This document shows, in pieces, positions 5,508 through 12,458 of a DNA stretch of 12,458 bases. The notes below the pieces were generated by a model that saw nothing but the letters and a program-made list of their open reading frames with translations, did no database searches and was not told where the DNA came from. The stretch is from the NCBI GenBank assembly GCA_964456185.1, contig CAYVZZ010000064.1, forward strand, positions 1 through 12,458. The letters are read 5' to 3'. Origin of the DNA: CAYVZZ01 sp964456185 (GTDB taxonomy: Bacteria; Pseudomonadota; Gammaproteobacteria; Pseudomonadales; Alcanivoracaceae). Within the stretch, counting starts at the first letter, position 1. Each line of letters starts with the position of its first letter. The position numbers and the translations under genes are program-made.

Positions 5508-7298
5508 ATGACAAAAATAACAACTTATTTCTACCTGACATTGTGCTTATTGCTGGTCGGCATGTCGGCTTATGCGGCCGATTACGCCACCAGCATGTTT
5601 GGTGAACCGCGCTACCCTGCCGATTTCACACACTTTCATTACGTTAATCCTGACGCGCCCAAAGGTGGCAAGCTACGCCTTCATCGGGTGGGCACCTTTG
5701 ACAGCCTCAACCCCTGGATTATGAAAGGCACCAGCGCGGCGGGTATTTCCCGCATCTATGACACCCTGACAATCGCCAGTTTGGATGAACCCTTCACCCA
5801 ATACGGGCTGATAGCGAAACACATCGAGATTGCGCCAGATCGCAGTTGGGAAATTTTCACCATTAATCCTAAAGCGCGTTTTTCAGATGGTGTACCGGTC
5901 ACTGCTGAAGACGTGGCCTTTACCTTTCACTTGCTAGTCGATAAGGGCTCCCCTTTTTGGGCGTATTATTATCACGACGTCATCAAAGTAGAGGTGCTTG
6001 ATCGCTATCGTGTGAAATTCTATTTCCGTCCTGGCTCTAGCCGCGAGGTGCCGCTTATTGTTGGGCAGATGTCGGTGATGCCCAAGCATTACTGGAAAAA
6101 TCGTGACTTTACCAACACTACGCTCGTGCCGCCTGTGGGCAGCGGCCCTTATAAGATCGTGAGCGTCAAGCCGGGCCGTAGCATTGAATATAAGCGCCGT
6201 AAGGACTATTGGGGAAAGAACCTGCCGGTTAACCGTGGTTTGTATAACTTTGGCACCATCACCTACGATTATTACCGCGATGCAGCTGTCGCGCTGGAAG
6301 CCTTCAAGAGCGGTGCCTATGATTTTCGTCGTGAAACCAGCTCGCAACGCTGGGCGACGGGTTACCAGGGACCCGCCCTCCAAGCCGGCAAAATTATTAA
6401 GGAAACCTTTACCAATAAACAATCAGCGGGCATGCAGGGTTTCGTCTTCAACTTGCGTAATCCGTTATTTGATGACCGCACTTTGCGCCATGCCATCAGT
6501 TTGGCGTTTGATTTCCAGTGGACGAACAAAACCCTTTTCTACGGCCAATACCAACGTACACGCAGCTATTTCCAAAATTCCGAGTTGGCTGCCACCGGCT
6601 TGCCATCCAAGGCCGAACTGGCATTATTAACGCCGTTTAAAGACAAATTGCCTGCTGCAGTATTTAATCGAGAATACAACCCACCGGTTACCCAAGGTAC
6701 AGGCCGCCCGCGCCATAATCTGCTGATAGCTCAACAGATGCTGGCTAACGCCGGTTACACGCTTAAAGACAATCAGCTATACACGCCGAATGGTGTGCCG
6801 GTTGTGTTTGAATTTCTGCTGACATCATCGGCTTTTGAGCGTGTTGTACTGCCATTTGCACATAATTTATCGTTGCTGGGTATCAAGCTAATTCCTCGAC
6901 GCGTCGATCAGCCCCAATATGTCGCCCGGGTGCGCCACTTTGACTACGACATGATTGTGTCGGTTTTCCCGCAATCGTCTTCGCCCGGCAATGAACAACG
7001 TGTCTATTGGACAAGTGCTGCGGCCAAAAAGGTCGGCTCGCAAAATTACATTGGTATTCAAAGTGAGGTGGTTGATAGCTTGGTGAATAAGCTAGTCAAC
7101 GCCAAAACCCGCCAACAGCTCATCAATCGCTGTCGCGCGCTGGATCGCGTGCTGCAATGGGGGTATTACGTGGTACCTAATTGGTATAGCAATCACTTTC
7201 GTGTGGCCTACCGCAACACCCTCGCCCATCCTGACAACTTGAATGGTCTCTATGCGTTGCCCATCAATGCTTGGTGGTCCAAGGAGGCAGCCAACTGA
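5508..7298 (+). CDS. yejA: Periplasmic peptide-binding protein of YejABEF importer
   Basis: This 596-residue protein (E. coli YejA has 604) is the extracytoplasmic solute receptor of a peptide ABC importer. It has a signal peptide with a hydrophobic core (about 8-19) and a cleavage site after AYA (21-23). The mature part is an SBP_bac_5 / family 5 binding protein: YATSMFGEPRYPADF (26-40), NPDAPKGGKLRL (47-58), and RIYDTL (82-87) through FSDGVPVTAEDVAFTF (125-140). In enterobacteria YejABEF imports microcin C and affects sensitivity to antimicrobial peptides; in Agrobacterium a related YejBEF system takes up muropeptides. Start ATG follows the mltD stop by 5 nt with GGAA about 10 nt upstream. 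The stop overlaps the yejB start (TGATG). I see one binding-protein gene here, whereas from memory P. aeruginosa has two at this locus. Confidence 0.93.
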   Translation: MTKITTYFYLTLCLLLVGMSAYAADYATSMFGEPRYPADFTHFHYVNPDAPKGGKLRLHRVGTFDSLNPWIMKGTSAAGISRIYDTLTIASLDEPFTQYGLIAKHIEIAPDRSWEIFTINPKARFSDGVPVTAEDVAFTFHLLVDKGSPFWAYYYHDVIKVEVLDRYRVKFYFRPGSSREVPLIVGQMSVMPKHYWKNRDFTNTTLVPPVGSGPYKIVSVKPGRSIEYKRRKDYWGKNLPVNRGLYNFGTITYDYYRDAAVALEAFKSGAYDFRRETSSQRWATGYQGPALQAGKIIKETFTNKQSAGMQGFVFNLRNPLFDDRTLRHAISLAFDFQWTNKTLFYGQYQRTRSYFQNSELAATGLPSKAELALLTPFKDKLPAAVFNREYNPPVTQGTGRPRHNLLIAQQMLANAGYTLKDNQLYTPNGVPVVFEFLLTSSAFERVVLPFAHNLSLLGIKLIPRRVDQPQYVARVRHFDYDMIVSVFPQSSSPGNEQRVYWTSAAAKKVGSQNYIGIQSEVVDSLVNKLVNAKTRQQLINRCRALDRVLQWGYYVVPNWYSNHFRVAYRNTLAHPDNLNGLYALPINAWWSKEAAN

Positions 7299-8380
7299 TG
7301 TGGTGGTATATCGCCAAGCGCTTGCTGTTAATTGTGCCAACCCTGTTTGGCATTTTGCTCCTCAACTTTGTCATCATTCAGGCCGCCCCTGGTGGCCCGG
7401 TTGAGCAGATGGTGGCAAAAATCCAGGGCATGCAGGTCAATACCGGCTTGCGTGGTCAGCTGGGGGGGAATGACAAGGCCATCATTCAGCAAGATAGCGC
7501 CTATCGTGGTTCTCAAGGGTTACCGCCGGATCTGGTGAAGCGCATCAAGAAAATGTACGGCTTCGACAAGCCGCTACTAGAGCGTTTCTGGTTACTGGTA
7601 AAAAATTACGCAACGCTGGATTTCGGTACCAGTTATTACAAAGACAAAACCGTTCTAGAGCTGATTAAAGATCGCATGCCCGTGTCGATTTCCCTTGGTC
7701 TCTGGAGCACGCTCATCACCTACCTTATTGCCATTCCGCTGGGCATTCGCAAAGCCGTTAAGCATGGTAGCCGCTTTGATACCTTTACCACCCAAGCCAT
7801 CGTGGTGGGCTATGCGGTGCCAAGCTTCCTGTTTGCCATCCTGCTGATTGTGTTGTTTGCGGGCGGCAGTTATTTCGATTGGTTCCCCTTGCGCGGTTTG
7901 GTATCCGACAATTTTGCGCAACTGAGCTTTTTCGAGCGTATTCTGGATTATGCCAAACACTTGGTGTTGCCCACCTTGGCGATTGTGATTGGCAGCTTTG
8001 CCACCTTGACGCTACTCACCAAAAACAGCTTTCTGGATGAAATCAGCAAGCAGTATGTGCAAACGGCGCGCGCCAAGGGGCTAAAAGAAAAACAGGTGCT
8101 TTACCGCCATGTATTCCGCAACGCCATGCTGATTATTATCGCCGGCTTTCCAGCGGCCTTTGTGGGCGTTTTCTTTAACGGCGTGTTGTTAATTGAATAT
8201 ATTTTCTCACTTAACGGGTTGGGGCTGCTGGGCTTCAACTCAGCCATTAACCGTGATTACCCGGTGGTGTTCGGCACCCTGTTTATCTTCACTCTGCTCG
8301 GTATGGTGCTCAAGCTGATCAGCGACCTGATGTACATGTGGGTCGACCCGCGCATCGACTTCGAAAAGCGGGAGGGCTGA
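7298..8380 (+). CDS. yejB: ABC peptide importer inner-membrane permease YejB
   Basis: This 360-residue inner-membrane protein (E. coli YejB has 364) is one of the two permeases forming the channel. A first membrane helix starts at residue 5 (IAKRLLLIVPTLFGILLLNFVII), followed by a long periplasmic region (about 30-125) and then further helices of the BPD_transp_1 domain. The cytoplasmic EAA loop that docks on the ATPase is seen at about 247-277, with YVQTARAKGL and HVFRNAM. The start at 7298 is chosen over an upstream in-frame codon at 7271 because AAGGAGG lies at 7281-7287 and the MWWYIAKRLL N-terminus fits the family; it overlaps the yejA stop by 1 nt. yejE follows after 3 nt. Confidence 0.95.
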   Translation: MWWYIAKRLLLIVPTLFGILLLNFVIIQAAPGGPVEQMVAKIQGMQVNTGLRGQLGGNDKAIIQQDSAYRGSQGLPPDLVKRIKKMYGFDKPLLERFWLLVKNYATLDFGTSYYKDKTVLELIKDRMPVSISLGLWSTLITYLIAIPLGIRKAVKHGSRFDTFTTQAIVVGYAVPSFLFAILLIVLFAGGSYFDWFPLRGLVSDNFAQLSFFERILDYAKHLVLPTLAIVIGSFATLTLLTKNSFLDEISKQYVQTARAKGLKEKQVLYRHVFRNAMLIIIAGFPAAFVGVFFNGVLLIEYIFSLNGLGLLGFNSAINRDYPVVFGTLFIFTLLGMVLKLISDLMYMWVDPRIDFEKREG

Positions 8381-8383
8381 GTC

Positions 8384-9403
8384 ATGAATCCAGTTTATCG
8401 TCGTCAGTGGCAAGCCTTTAAGCGCAATCGCATGGGCTATTGGTCTTTGTGGCTGTTTAGCGTGCTATTTGTGATTAGCCTTTTTTCCAATGTCATTGCC
8501 AATGACAAACCATTGCTGGTTTCTTATCAACACCAGTTGTATTTCCCGATTTTGCAAAGCTACCCCGAAACGACATTTGGCGGGCAATTTAAAACCGAAG
8601 CAGATTACCGTGATCCCTACGTTCAACAGCTGATAAATGCCAATGGCTATATGATTTGGCCGCCAATTCGTTTTAGTTATGACACCATTAATTTTGGGCT
8701 GGACAGACCGGCGCCGTCGCCGCCCTCTTCGACTAACTGGCTGGGCACGGACGATCAGGGGCGTGATGTGCTCGCCCGAGTGCTCTACGGCTTCCGCATA
8801 TCGGTTGTCTTTGGCTTATTGTTGACCCTTTTTGCCTCGGCTATCGGCGTTGCGGTGGGTGCCATTCAAGGTTACTACGGGGGCTGGATCGATCTCTTTG
8901 GGCAGCGCGTCATGGAAGTCTGGTCAGGCATGCCGCTGCTTTATCTGATTATCATCTTGTCGAGCTTTATTATTCCGGGGTTCTGGTCGTTACTGTTTAT
9001 TATGTTGTTGTTCTCGTGGATGGCTCTGGTGGATTTGGTGCGCGCCGAATTTTTACGCTGCCGTAATCTGGACTATGTACGCGCGGCCAAGGCATTGGGC
9101 GTGTCGTCTCCTCGGATTATGCTGCGCCACATGCTGCCCAACGCTATGGTATCTACCCTTACCTTCCTGCCGTTTATTTTGAGCGGCAGCATCGCTTCGT
9201 TGGCGACGCTGGACTTTTTGGGATTTGGCATGCCGATCGGCTCGCCCTCATTAGGTGAACTCATTAATGAAGGGAAAGCCAACTTACAAGCGCCGTGGCT
9301 CGGCATTACCGGCTTTATCACCCTAGCTTTAATGCTGAGTTTATTGGTATTTATCGGTGCGGCGGTGCGTGATGCGTTCGACCCTCGCAAATACTTGCAG
9401 TAA
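8384..9403 (+). CDS. yejE: ABC peptide importer inner-membrane permease YejE
   Basis: This 339-residue inner-membrane protein (E. coli YejE has 341) pairs with YejB. It has a cytoplasmic N-terminus with the RRQWQAFKRNRMGYWSLW segment of DppC/OppC-type permeases, a first helix (about 20-38), a periplasmic stretch (40-118), then NWLGTDDQGRDVLAR (118-132), a family signature, and about five more helices. The EAA loop is at about 222-254 (EFLRCRNLDYVRAAKALG, then RHMLPNAM). The C-terminus AVRDAFDPRK is typical. The ribosome site GGGAGGG lies in the last codons of yejB, 7 nt before the ATG. It is followed after 11 nt by yejF. Confidence 0.95.
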   Translation: MNPVYRRQWQAFKRNRMGYWSLWLFSVLFVISLFSNVIANDKPLLVSYQHQLYFPILQSYPETTFGGQFKTEADYRDPYVQQLINANGYMIWPPIRFSYDTINFGLDRPAPSPPSSTNWLGTDDQGRDVLARVLYGFRISVVFGLLLTLFASAIGVAVGAIQGYYGGWIDLFGQRVMEVWSGMPLLYLIIILSSFIIPGFWSLLFIMLLFSWMALVDLVRAEFLRCRNLDYVRAAKALGVSSPRIMLRHMLPNAMVSTLTFLPFILSGSIASLATLDFLGFGMPIGSPSLGELINEGKANLQAPWLGITGFITLALMLSLLVFIGAAVRDAFDPRKYLQ

Positions 9404-9414
9404 AGGATGGTGAA

Positions 9415-10989
9415 ATGAGTTTATTGCAGGTCAATAATTTACACGTCACCTTTTCCGGCCAATCGGCTCCGGCGGTCGATGACGCCTCTTTCTCGATTGA
9501 AGCCGGCGAAATGCTTGCGCTGGTGGGGGAATCCGGCTCGGGTAAAACATTAACCGCCCTATCCATATTACAACTCCTGCCGATTGCGGCCGACTGGCAC
9601 TGTCATAGCCTAACGCTCAATAATGACCGCATTGACAACTGCTCGGATAGCCGCCTTCGTGGTTTGCGCGGTGGTGATGTGGGCATGATCTTTCAGGAGC
9701 CCTTATCTGCGCTTAACCCACTGCATACGGTGGAAAAACAAATAGCAGAATCGCTTTATATTCATCAAGGATTGAGTCGTCGTGGCGCACGCCAACAGGT
9801 GATCAAGCTGCTCGAGCAAGTGCAACTGCCCCACCCACAACAATTTCTTAAACGTTATCCGCATGAACTGTCTGGTGGGCAGCGGCAAAGAGTCATGATT
9901 GCCATGGCGCTGGCCAATTCCCCTAAGCTACTCATTGCAGATGAGCCGACGACAGCACTGGATGTCACCATTCAAGCGGACATCATGGCATTGTTGAAAG
10001 AATTACAGCGGGAATTAGGTCTTGGCATTCTATTTATTAGCCATGATATAGGCTTGGTGGCCCACTATGCCGACCGCATTGCAGTGATGCAGCAAGGGAA
10101 ATTGGTCGAACAGGCGACAACGTCCCAATTACTGCAACAACCGCAGCATGAATACACCAAGCGATTGTTAGCCAGTGAGCCGACTGGCCGCGCGCCTGAC
10201 ATTAACAGTGCTGCCCCTACTCTACTGGAAACACAGGATTTGTCGGTTCAATTTCCCGGCAAGCGCCGTTGGTTTAAACGGCCATATCATACTGTTTTAC
10301 GTGAGGTTGATTTCACGCTGAAACAGGGAGAAACGATTGGTATTGTCGGGGAATCCGGTTCGGGGAAATCAACCCTGGCACTTGCCATATTGCGCTTGTT
10401 AAAAAGCCATGGTGCGGTGAACTTTGACGGCCAACGTCTGGATCAGCTGAACAGTCGGCAATTAAAGCCCTTACGGCGACGTCTACAGGTTGTCTTTCAA
10501 GATCCCTACGGCAGCCTTAACCCGCATATGACGGTAGAACAAATCGTTACCGAAGGGCTAACACTGCATCACCCCGAATTAAGTGCACAGGAAAAACGAG
10601 CCACCTTGTGCCAACAGCTCAAAGAAGTCGGATTGGATGAGTCGATTCGTCACCGTTACCCTCATGAATTCTCTGGCGGCCAGCGCCAGCGTATCGCCCT
10701 TGCCCGCAGTTTGATCCTAAAGCCCGACCTGCTGATATTAGACGAACCCACTTCGGCTCTTGATCGCAGCATTCAGTATCAAATCCTCGAATTGCTACAG
10801 ACTTTGCAACGTCATCATAATTTGAGTTACTTGTTCATCAGTCACGATCTTAAAGTAGTACGCGCCATTAGCCACCGGTTGTTGGTAATTAAAGACGGCG
10901 AGATTGTCGAAACGGGCGCTACCGAGTCAGTGTTCAATTGCCCGCAGAGCCACTACACTGAGCAGCTAATTAACGCGGCCTTTTTATAA
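9415..10989 (+). CDS. yejF: Tandem ATP-binding subunit YejF of peptide ABC importer
   Basis: This 524-residue cytosolic protein (E. coli YejF has 529) powers the importer and carries two complete ATPase domains in one chain. Domain 1: Walker A GESGSGKT (38-45), Q-loop Q94, signature LSGGQ (152-156), Walker B with D176 and E177, switch H210. Domain 2: Walker A GESGSGKS (312-319), Q362, signature FSGGQ (419-423), Walker B with D443 and E444, switch H477. All catalytic residues look intact in both halves. The segment after domain 1 (HEYTKRLLASEPTGRAP) is the usual linker of oligopeptide transporter ATPases. The ribosome site AAGGA overlaps the yejE stop. fabI starts 24 nt downstream. Confidence 0.96.
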   Translation: MSLLQVNNLHVTFSGQSAPAVDDASFSIEAGEMLALVGESGSGKTLTALSILQLLPIAADWHCHSLTLNNDRIDNCSDSRLRGLRGGDVGMIFQEPLSALNPLHTVEKQIAESLYIHQGLSRRGARQQVIKLLEQVQLPHPQQFLKRYPHELSGGQRQRVMIAMALANSPKLLIADEPTTALDVTIQADIMALLKELQRELGLGILFISHDIGLVAHYADRIAVMQQGKLVEQATTSQLLQQPQHEYTKRLLASEPTGRAPDINSAAPTLLETQDLSVQFPGKRRWFKRPYHTVLREVDFTLKQGETIGIVGESGSGKSTLALAILRLLKSHGAVNFDGQRLDQLNSRQLKPLRRRLQVVFQDPYGSLNPHMTVEQIVTEGLTLHHPELSAQEKRATLCQQLKEVGLDESIRHRYPHEFSGGQRQRIALARSLILKPDLLILDEPTSALDRSIQYQILELLQTLQRHHNLSYLFISHDLKVVRAISHRLLVIKDGEIVETGATESVFNCPQSHYTEQLINAAFL

Positions 10990-11013
10990 CAGTTTAATCA
11001 GATTGGAGTTCCC
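10985..11013 (+). promoter_or_regulatory. yejF-fabI junction: fabI ribosome site and possible weak -10
   Basis: GGAG (11005-11008) lies 5 nt before the fabI ATG and is its ribosome site. TATAAC (10985-10990) over the yejF stop matches the -10 consensus at five positions, but no good -35 is found 16-18 nt upstream. fabI may therefore be expressed mainly by read-through from the yej genes; a private promoter is only a possibility. Confidence 0.3.
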
Positions 11014-11808
11014 ATGGGATTTCTTAGCGGAAAGCGTGTCCTCATTGTGGGCATAGCCAGTAAAAAATCGATTGCCTGGGGCATTGCCGAAGCCATGTAC
11101 AACCAGGGTGCCGAGCTTGCCTTCACCTACCAGAATGATCGCCTGAAAAAACGGGTGGTGATGGCTGCCGAGGCATTTGGTAGCAGCTCGGACCTCTGTT
11201 TTCCCTGTGATGTCACCCGTGATGACGATATACAGGCGGTGTTTGATCAGCTCGGGCAACACTGGGATGGTCTCGACGGCTTGGTACACGCCGTTGGCTT
11301 TGCGCCGGGCGATCAGTTGGATGGCAACTTTGTGGATGTCACCACACGCGAGGGGTTCCGCATTGCCCACGATATTTCCAGCTACAGTTTTATTGCCCTA
11401 GCAAAAGCAGCCAAACCGCTACTGGCTGAGCGCAAAGGTGCATTGCTTACCATGACCTATCATGCCTCGCGGCAAACCGTGCCAAACTACAACGTAATGG
11501 GCTTGGCAAAAGCCAGCCTAGAAGCCAGCGTTCGCTATTTGGCTGCTAGCATGGGGCCAGACGGTCATCGAGTGAATGCCATATCAGCCGGCCCCATCCG
11601 CACCTTGGCAGCCAGCGGTATTAAGAAGTTCCGCACGATGCTGGATGCCAATGCCAGCAACTCCCCTCTCGGCCGCAATGTCACCATTGAGGACGTGGGT
11701 AATGCTGCTGCCTTTTTATGCTCAGACCTAGCCTCGGGCATCACCAGCGAGATCGTTTATGTGGATGCGGGGGCGCACAACACGGCCATGGCGGATATTC
11801 CAGAATAA
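11014..11808 (+). CDS. fabI: Enoyl-[acyl-carrier-protein] reductase (NADH)
   Basis: This 264-residue cytosolic short-chain-dehydrogenase-fold enzyme (E. coli FabI has 262) reduces trans-2-enoyl-ACP in the final step of each fatty-acid elongation cycle; FabI is the triclosan target. The cofactor site is seen in GKRVLIVGIASKKSIAWGIA (6-25), CDV (65-67) and HAVGFAPGDQL (92-102). The catalytic set is Y149, Y159 and K166, equivalent to E. coli Y146, Y156 and K163. Family signatures NYNVMGLAKASLEA and SAGPIRTLAASGIK are intact. Unusually, Y149 is followed by HASRQ where E. coli has LGAER, and the C-terminal VDGG is VDAG. The start has GGAG 5 nt upstream and matches the E. coli MGFLSGKR N-terminus. 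It is last in the mltD-yejABEF-fabI series and is followed by a strong terminator. Confidence 0.96.
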   Translation: MGFLSGKRVLIVGIASKKSIAWGIAEAMYNQGAELAFTYQNDRLKKRVVMAAEAFGSSSDLCFPCDVTRDDDIQAVFDQLGQHWDGLDGLVHAVGFAPGDQLDGNFVDVTTREGFRIAHDISSYSFIALAKAAKPLLAERKGALLTMTYHASRQTVPNYNVMGLAKASLEASVRYLAASMGPDGHRVNAISAGPIRTLAASGIKKFRTMLDANASNSPLGRNVTIEDVGNAAAFLCSDLASGITSEIVYVDAGAHNTAMADIPE

Positions 11809-11824
11809 ACACATCTTGCAAGCC

Positions 11825-11860
11825 ACAAAAAAAGCCGACGGTAATGTCGGCTTTTTTTGT
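11825..11860. terminator. Bidirectional intrinsic terminator shared by fabI and ppiD
   Basis: A perfect 15-bp inverted repeat consists of ACAAAAAAAGCCGAC (11825-11839), a 6-nt loop (11840-11845) and GTCGGCTTTTTTTGT (11846-11860). GC-rich pairs at the top and runs of seven A and seven T on either side make a classic factor-independent terminator on both strands. It lies 16 nt after the fabI stop and 19 nt after the ppiD stop on the other strand. Confidence 0.93.
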
Positions 11861-11879
11861 GTTAAACCCAAAAGAGGCA

Positions 11880-12458
11880 TCAAATATCTTTCAGCTTCTC
11901 TTGATTTACCTTAATAGTGGTCGTCGAACGCAGCCAACGCATATAGGATTCTAGCGCCTGCTGACCTCGCACAGCACCCAGCTGCAATAACGCCATACGC
12001 TTGGTTTTGTCATCTAGCTCCACTTTACCTGGCNNNNNNNNNNACGACTTTGTTAAGCTTAATAGCCCAAAGGTTACCTTGGAAGTCATGCACAATCACC
12101 GGTGCGTCACTCGGTGTGGGTGCCAACGCAAATACCTTCTGACGAATGTCAGGCTGCAAGCGTTGGTCGCGGCGCTTCACCTTATCAAGCTGCTTGATAT
12201 CAGTGTTCCAACTTTCTGCAACTTTCTGCAAACTTTCTGCAGATTCAACCTGGCTGGCAAGTGCATCAAGCTTTTTATGTGCACGCTCAAATTTAAGTGC
12301 TTTAACAACTTGCTTCTGAACCTTGTCAAAAGGCAACTGTGACGCGTCACGCTGATCACTAACGTGGATGACGGCGTAACGGTTCTTGCCCAAGTCAATC
12401 AGCTTGGAGTTTTCCTCACCGCTTTTAACCCGCTTTTTGGCGAGCTCACGTTTTACCG
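11880..12458 (-). CDS. ppiD: Peptidyl-prolyl isomerase-like periplasmic chaperone PpiD, C-terminal part, with sequence gap
   Basis: The gene enters from the right edge (5' part outside) and ends in TGA at 11882-11880. The visible part covers about 138 codons before and 50 codons after an N run at 12034-12043. The text before the gap (LIDLGKNRYAVIHVSDQR, ... PFDKVQKQVVKAL ... NLWAIKLNKV) and after it (DDKTKRMALLQLGAVRGQQA ... YMRWLRSTTTIKVNQEKL) both fit the C-terminal region of PpiD, an inner-membrane-anchored periplasmic folding helper for envelope proteins. The parvulin domain and membrane anchor would lie upstream and are not seen. Reading frames differ on the two sides because 10 is not a multiple of three; an intact gene needs a gap divisible by three. 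Position beside fabI matches Pseudomonas, where hupB and lon lie next. Moderately sure of identity, from context plus C-terminal pattern. Confidence 0.8.
12034..12043. other. Run of 10 N, probable assembly gap
   Basis: Ten undetermined bases interrupt ppiD. The round number and the frame change across it suggest a placeholder of unknown true length between joined contigs. Confidence 0.9.
12210..12240. repeat. Three near-tandem copies of AACTTTCTGC in ppiD
   Basis: AACTTTCTGC occurs at 12210-12219, 12220-12229 and 12231-12240, so the spacings are 10 and 11 nt. On the coding strand this reads as AES, LQKV, AES: the middle copy is in another frame, and the total shift of 21 nt restores the original frame. 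Confidence 0.85.

Noticed and set aside
7271..7297. Upstream in-frame start for yejB
   Set aside because: The strong AAGGAGG at 7281-7287 lies after that codon and serves the ATG at 7298, which also matches the family N-terminus.
7462..7468. Run of seven G in yejB as a phase-variation tract
   Set aside because: Too short for efficient slippage, and the frame is intact on both sides.
1..12458. Mobile elements, CRISPR, tRNA genes, defence or toxin systems
   Set aside because: No terminal repeats, transposase, regularly spaced repeats or tRNA-like folds were seen; nearly all sequence is accounted for by conserved housekeeping genes.

Overview
The window looks like a chromosomal core segment of a gammaproteobacterium. 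The base composition is fairly balanced. The gene content and order (fimL-like, dnaQ, rnhA, a YafS-type methyltransferase, then gloB, mltD, yejABEF, fabI, ppiD) match, from memory, the Pseudomonas aeruginosa PA1803-PA1822 neighbourhood, so a Pseudomonas- or Cellvibrio-like relative is the best guess; species cannot be told. I see no tRNA, rRNA, CRISPR array, insertion sequence, phage gene or integration site.

Left block, minus strand (1-2685): a compact run reads leftwards from about 2685: SAM-methyltransferase, rnhA (TTG start, overlapping the methyltransferase by 23 nt), dnaQ (4-nt overlap with rnhA), and after 98 nt a FimL/ChpA-N-terminus-like gene that leaves the window. The last gene has its own near-consensus sigma70-type promoter in the gap. 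RNase HI and the proofreading epsilon subunit are therefore likely translationally coupled, whereas in E. coli rnhA and dnaQ are divergent.

Right block, plus strand (2745-11808): gloB (glyoxalase II) diverges from the methyltransferase across 59 nt. After 73 nt comes a tight series mltD - yejA - yejB - yejE - yejF - fabI with gaps of 24 nt or less, ending at a perfect 15-bp hairpin terminator. MltD is a lipoprotein lytic transglycosylase with five LysM repeats. YejABEF is a complete peptide-type ABC importer (periplasmic binding protein, two permeases, tandem ATPase). Their close linkage suggests that the wall-cleaving enzyme and the importer may work together in releasing and recovering peptidoglycan fragments; this is inference. 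FabI makes the last reductive step of fatty-acid elongation and has unusual residues next to its active-site tyrosine.

Right end: the 3' part of ppiD (periplasmic PpiC/SurA-type chaperone) converges on fabI and shares the terminator. It is broken by a run of 10 N, and the reading frame differs on the two sides, so the N run is probably an assembly-gap placeholder rather than a real frameshift.

Nothing here is an obviously new system. The most worthwhile leads are the mltD-yejABEF arrangement with the five-LysM MltD, the FabI active-site loop substitutions, a possible -1 frameshift signal in dnaQ, and the retained histidine in the FimL-like Hpt domain.
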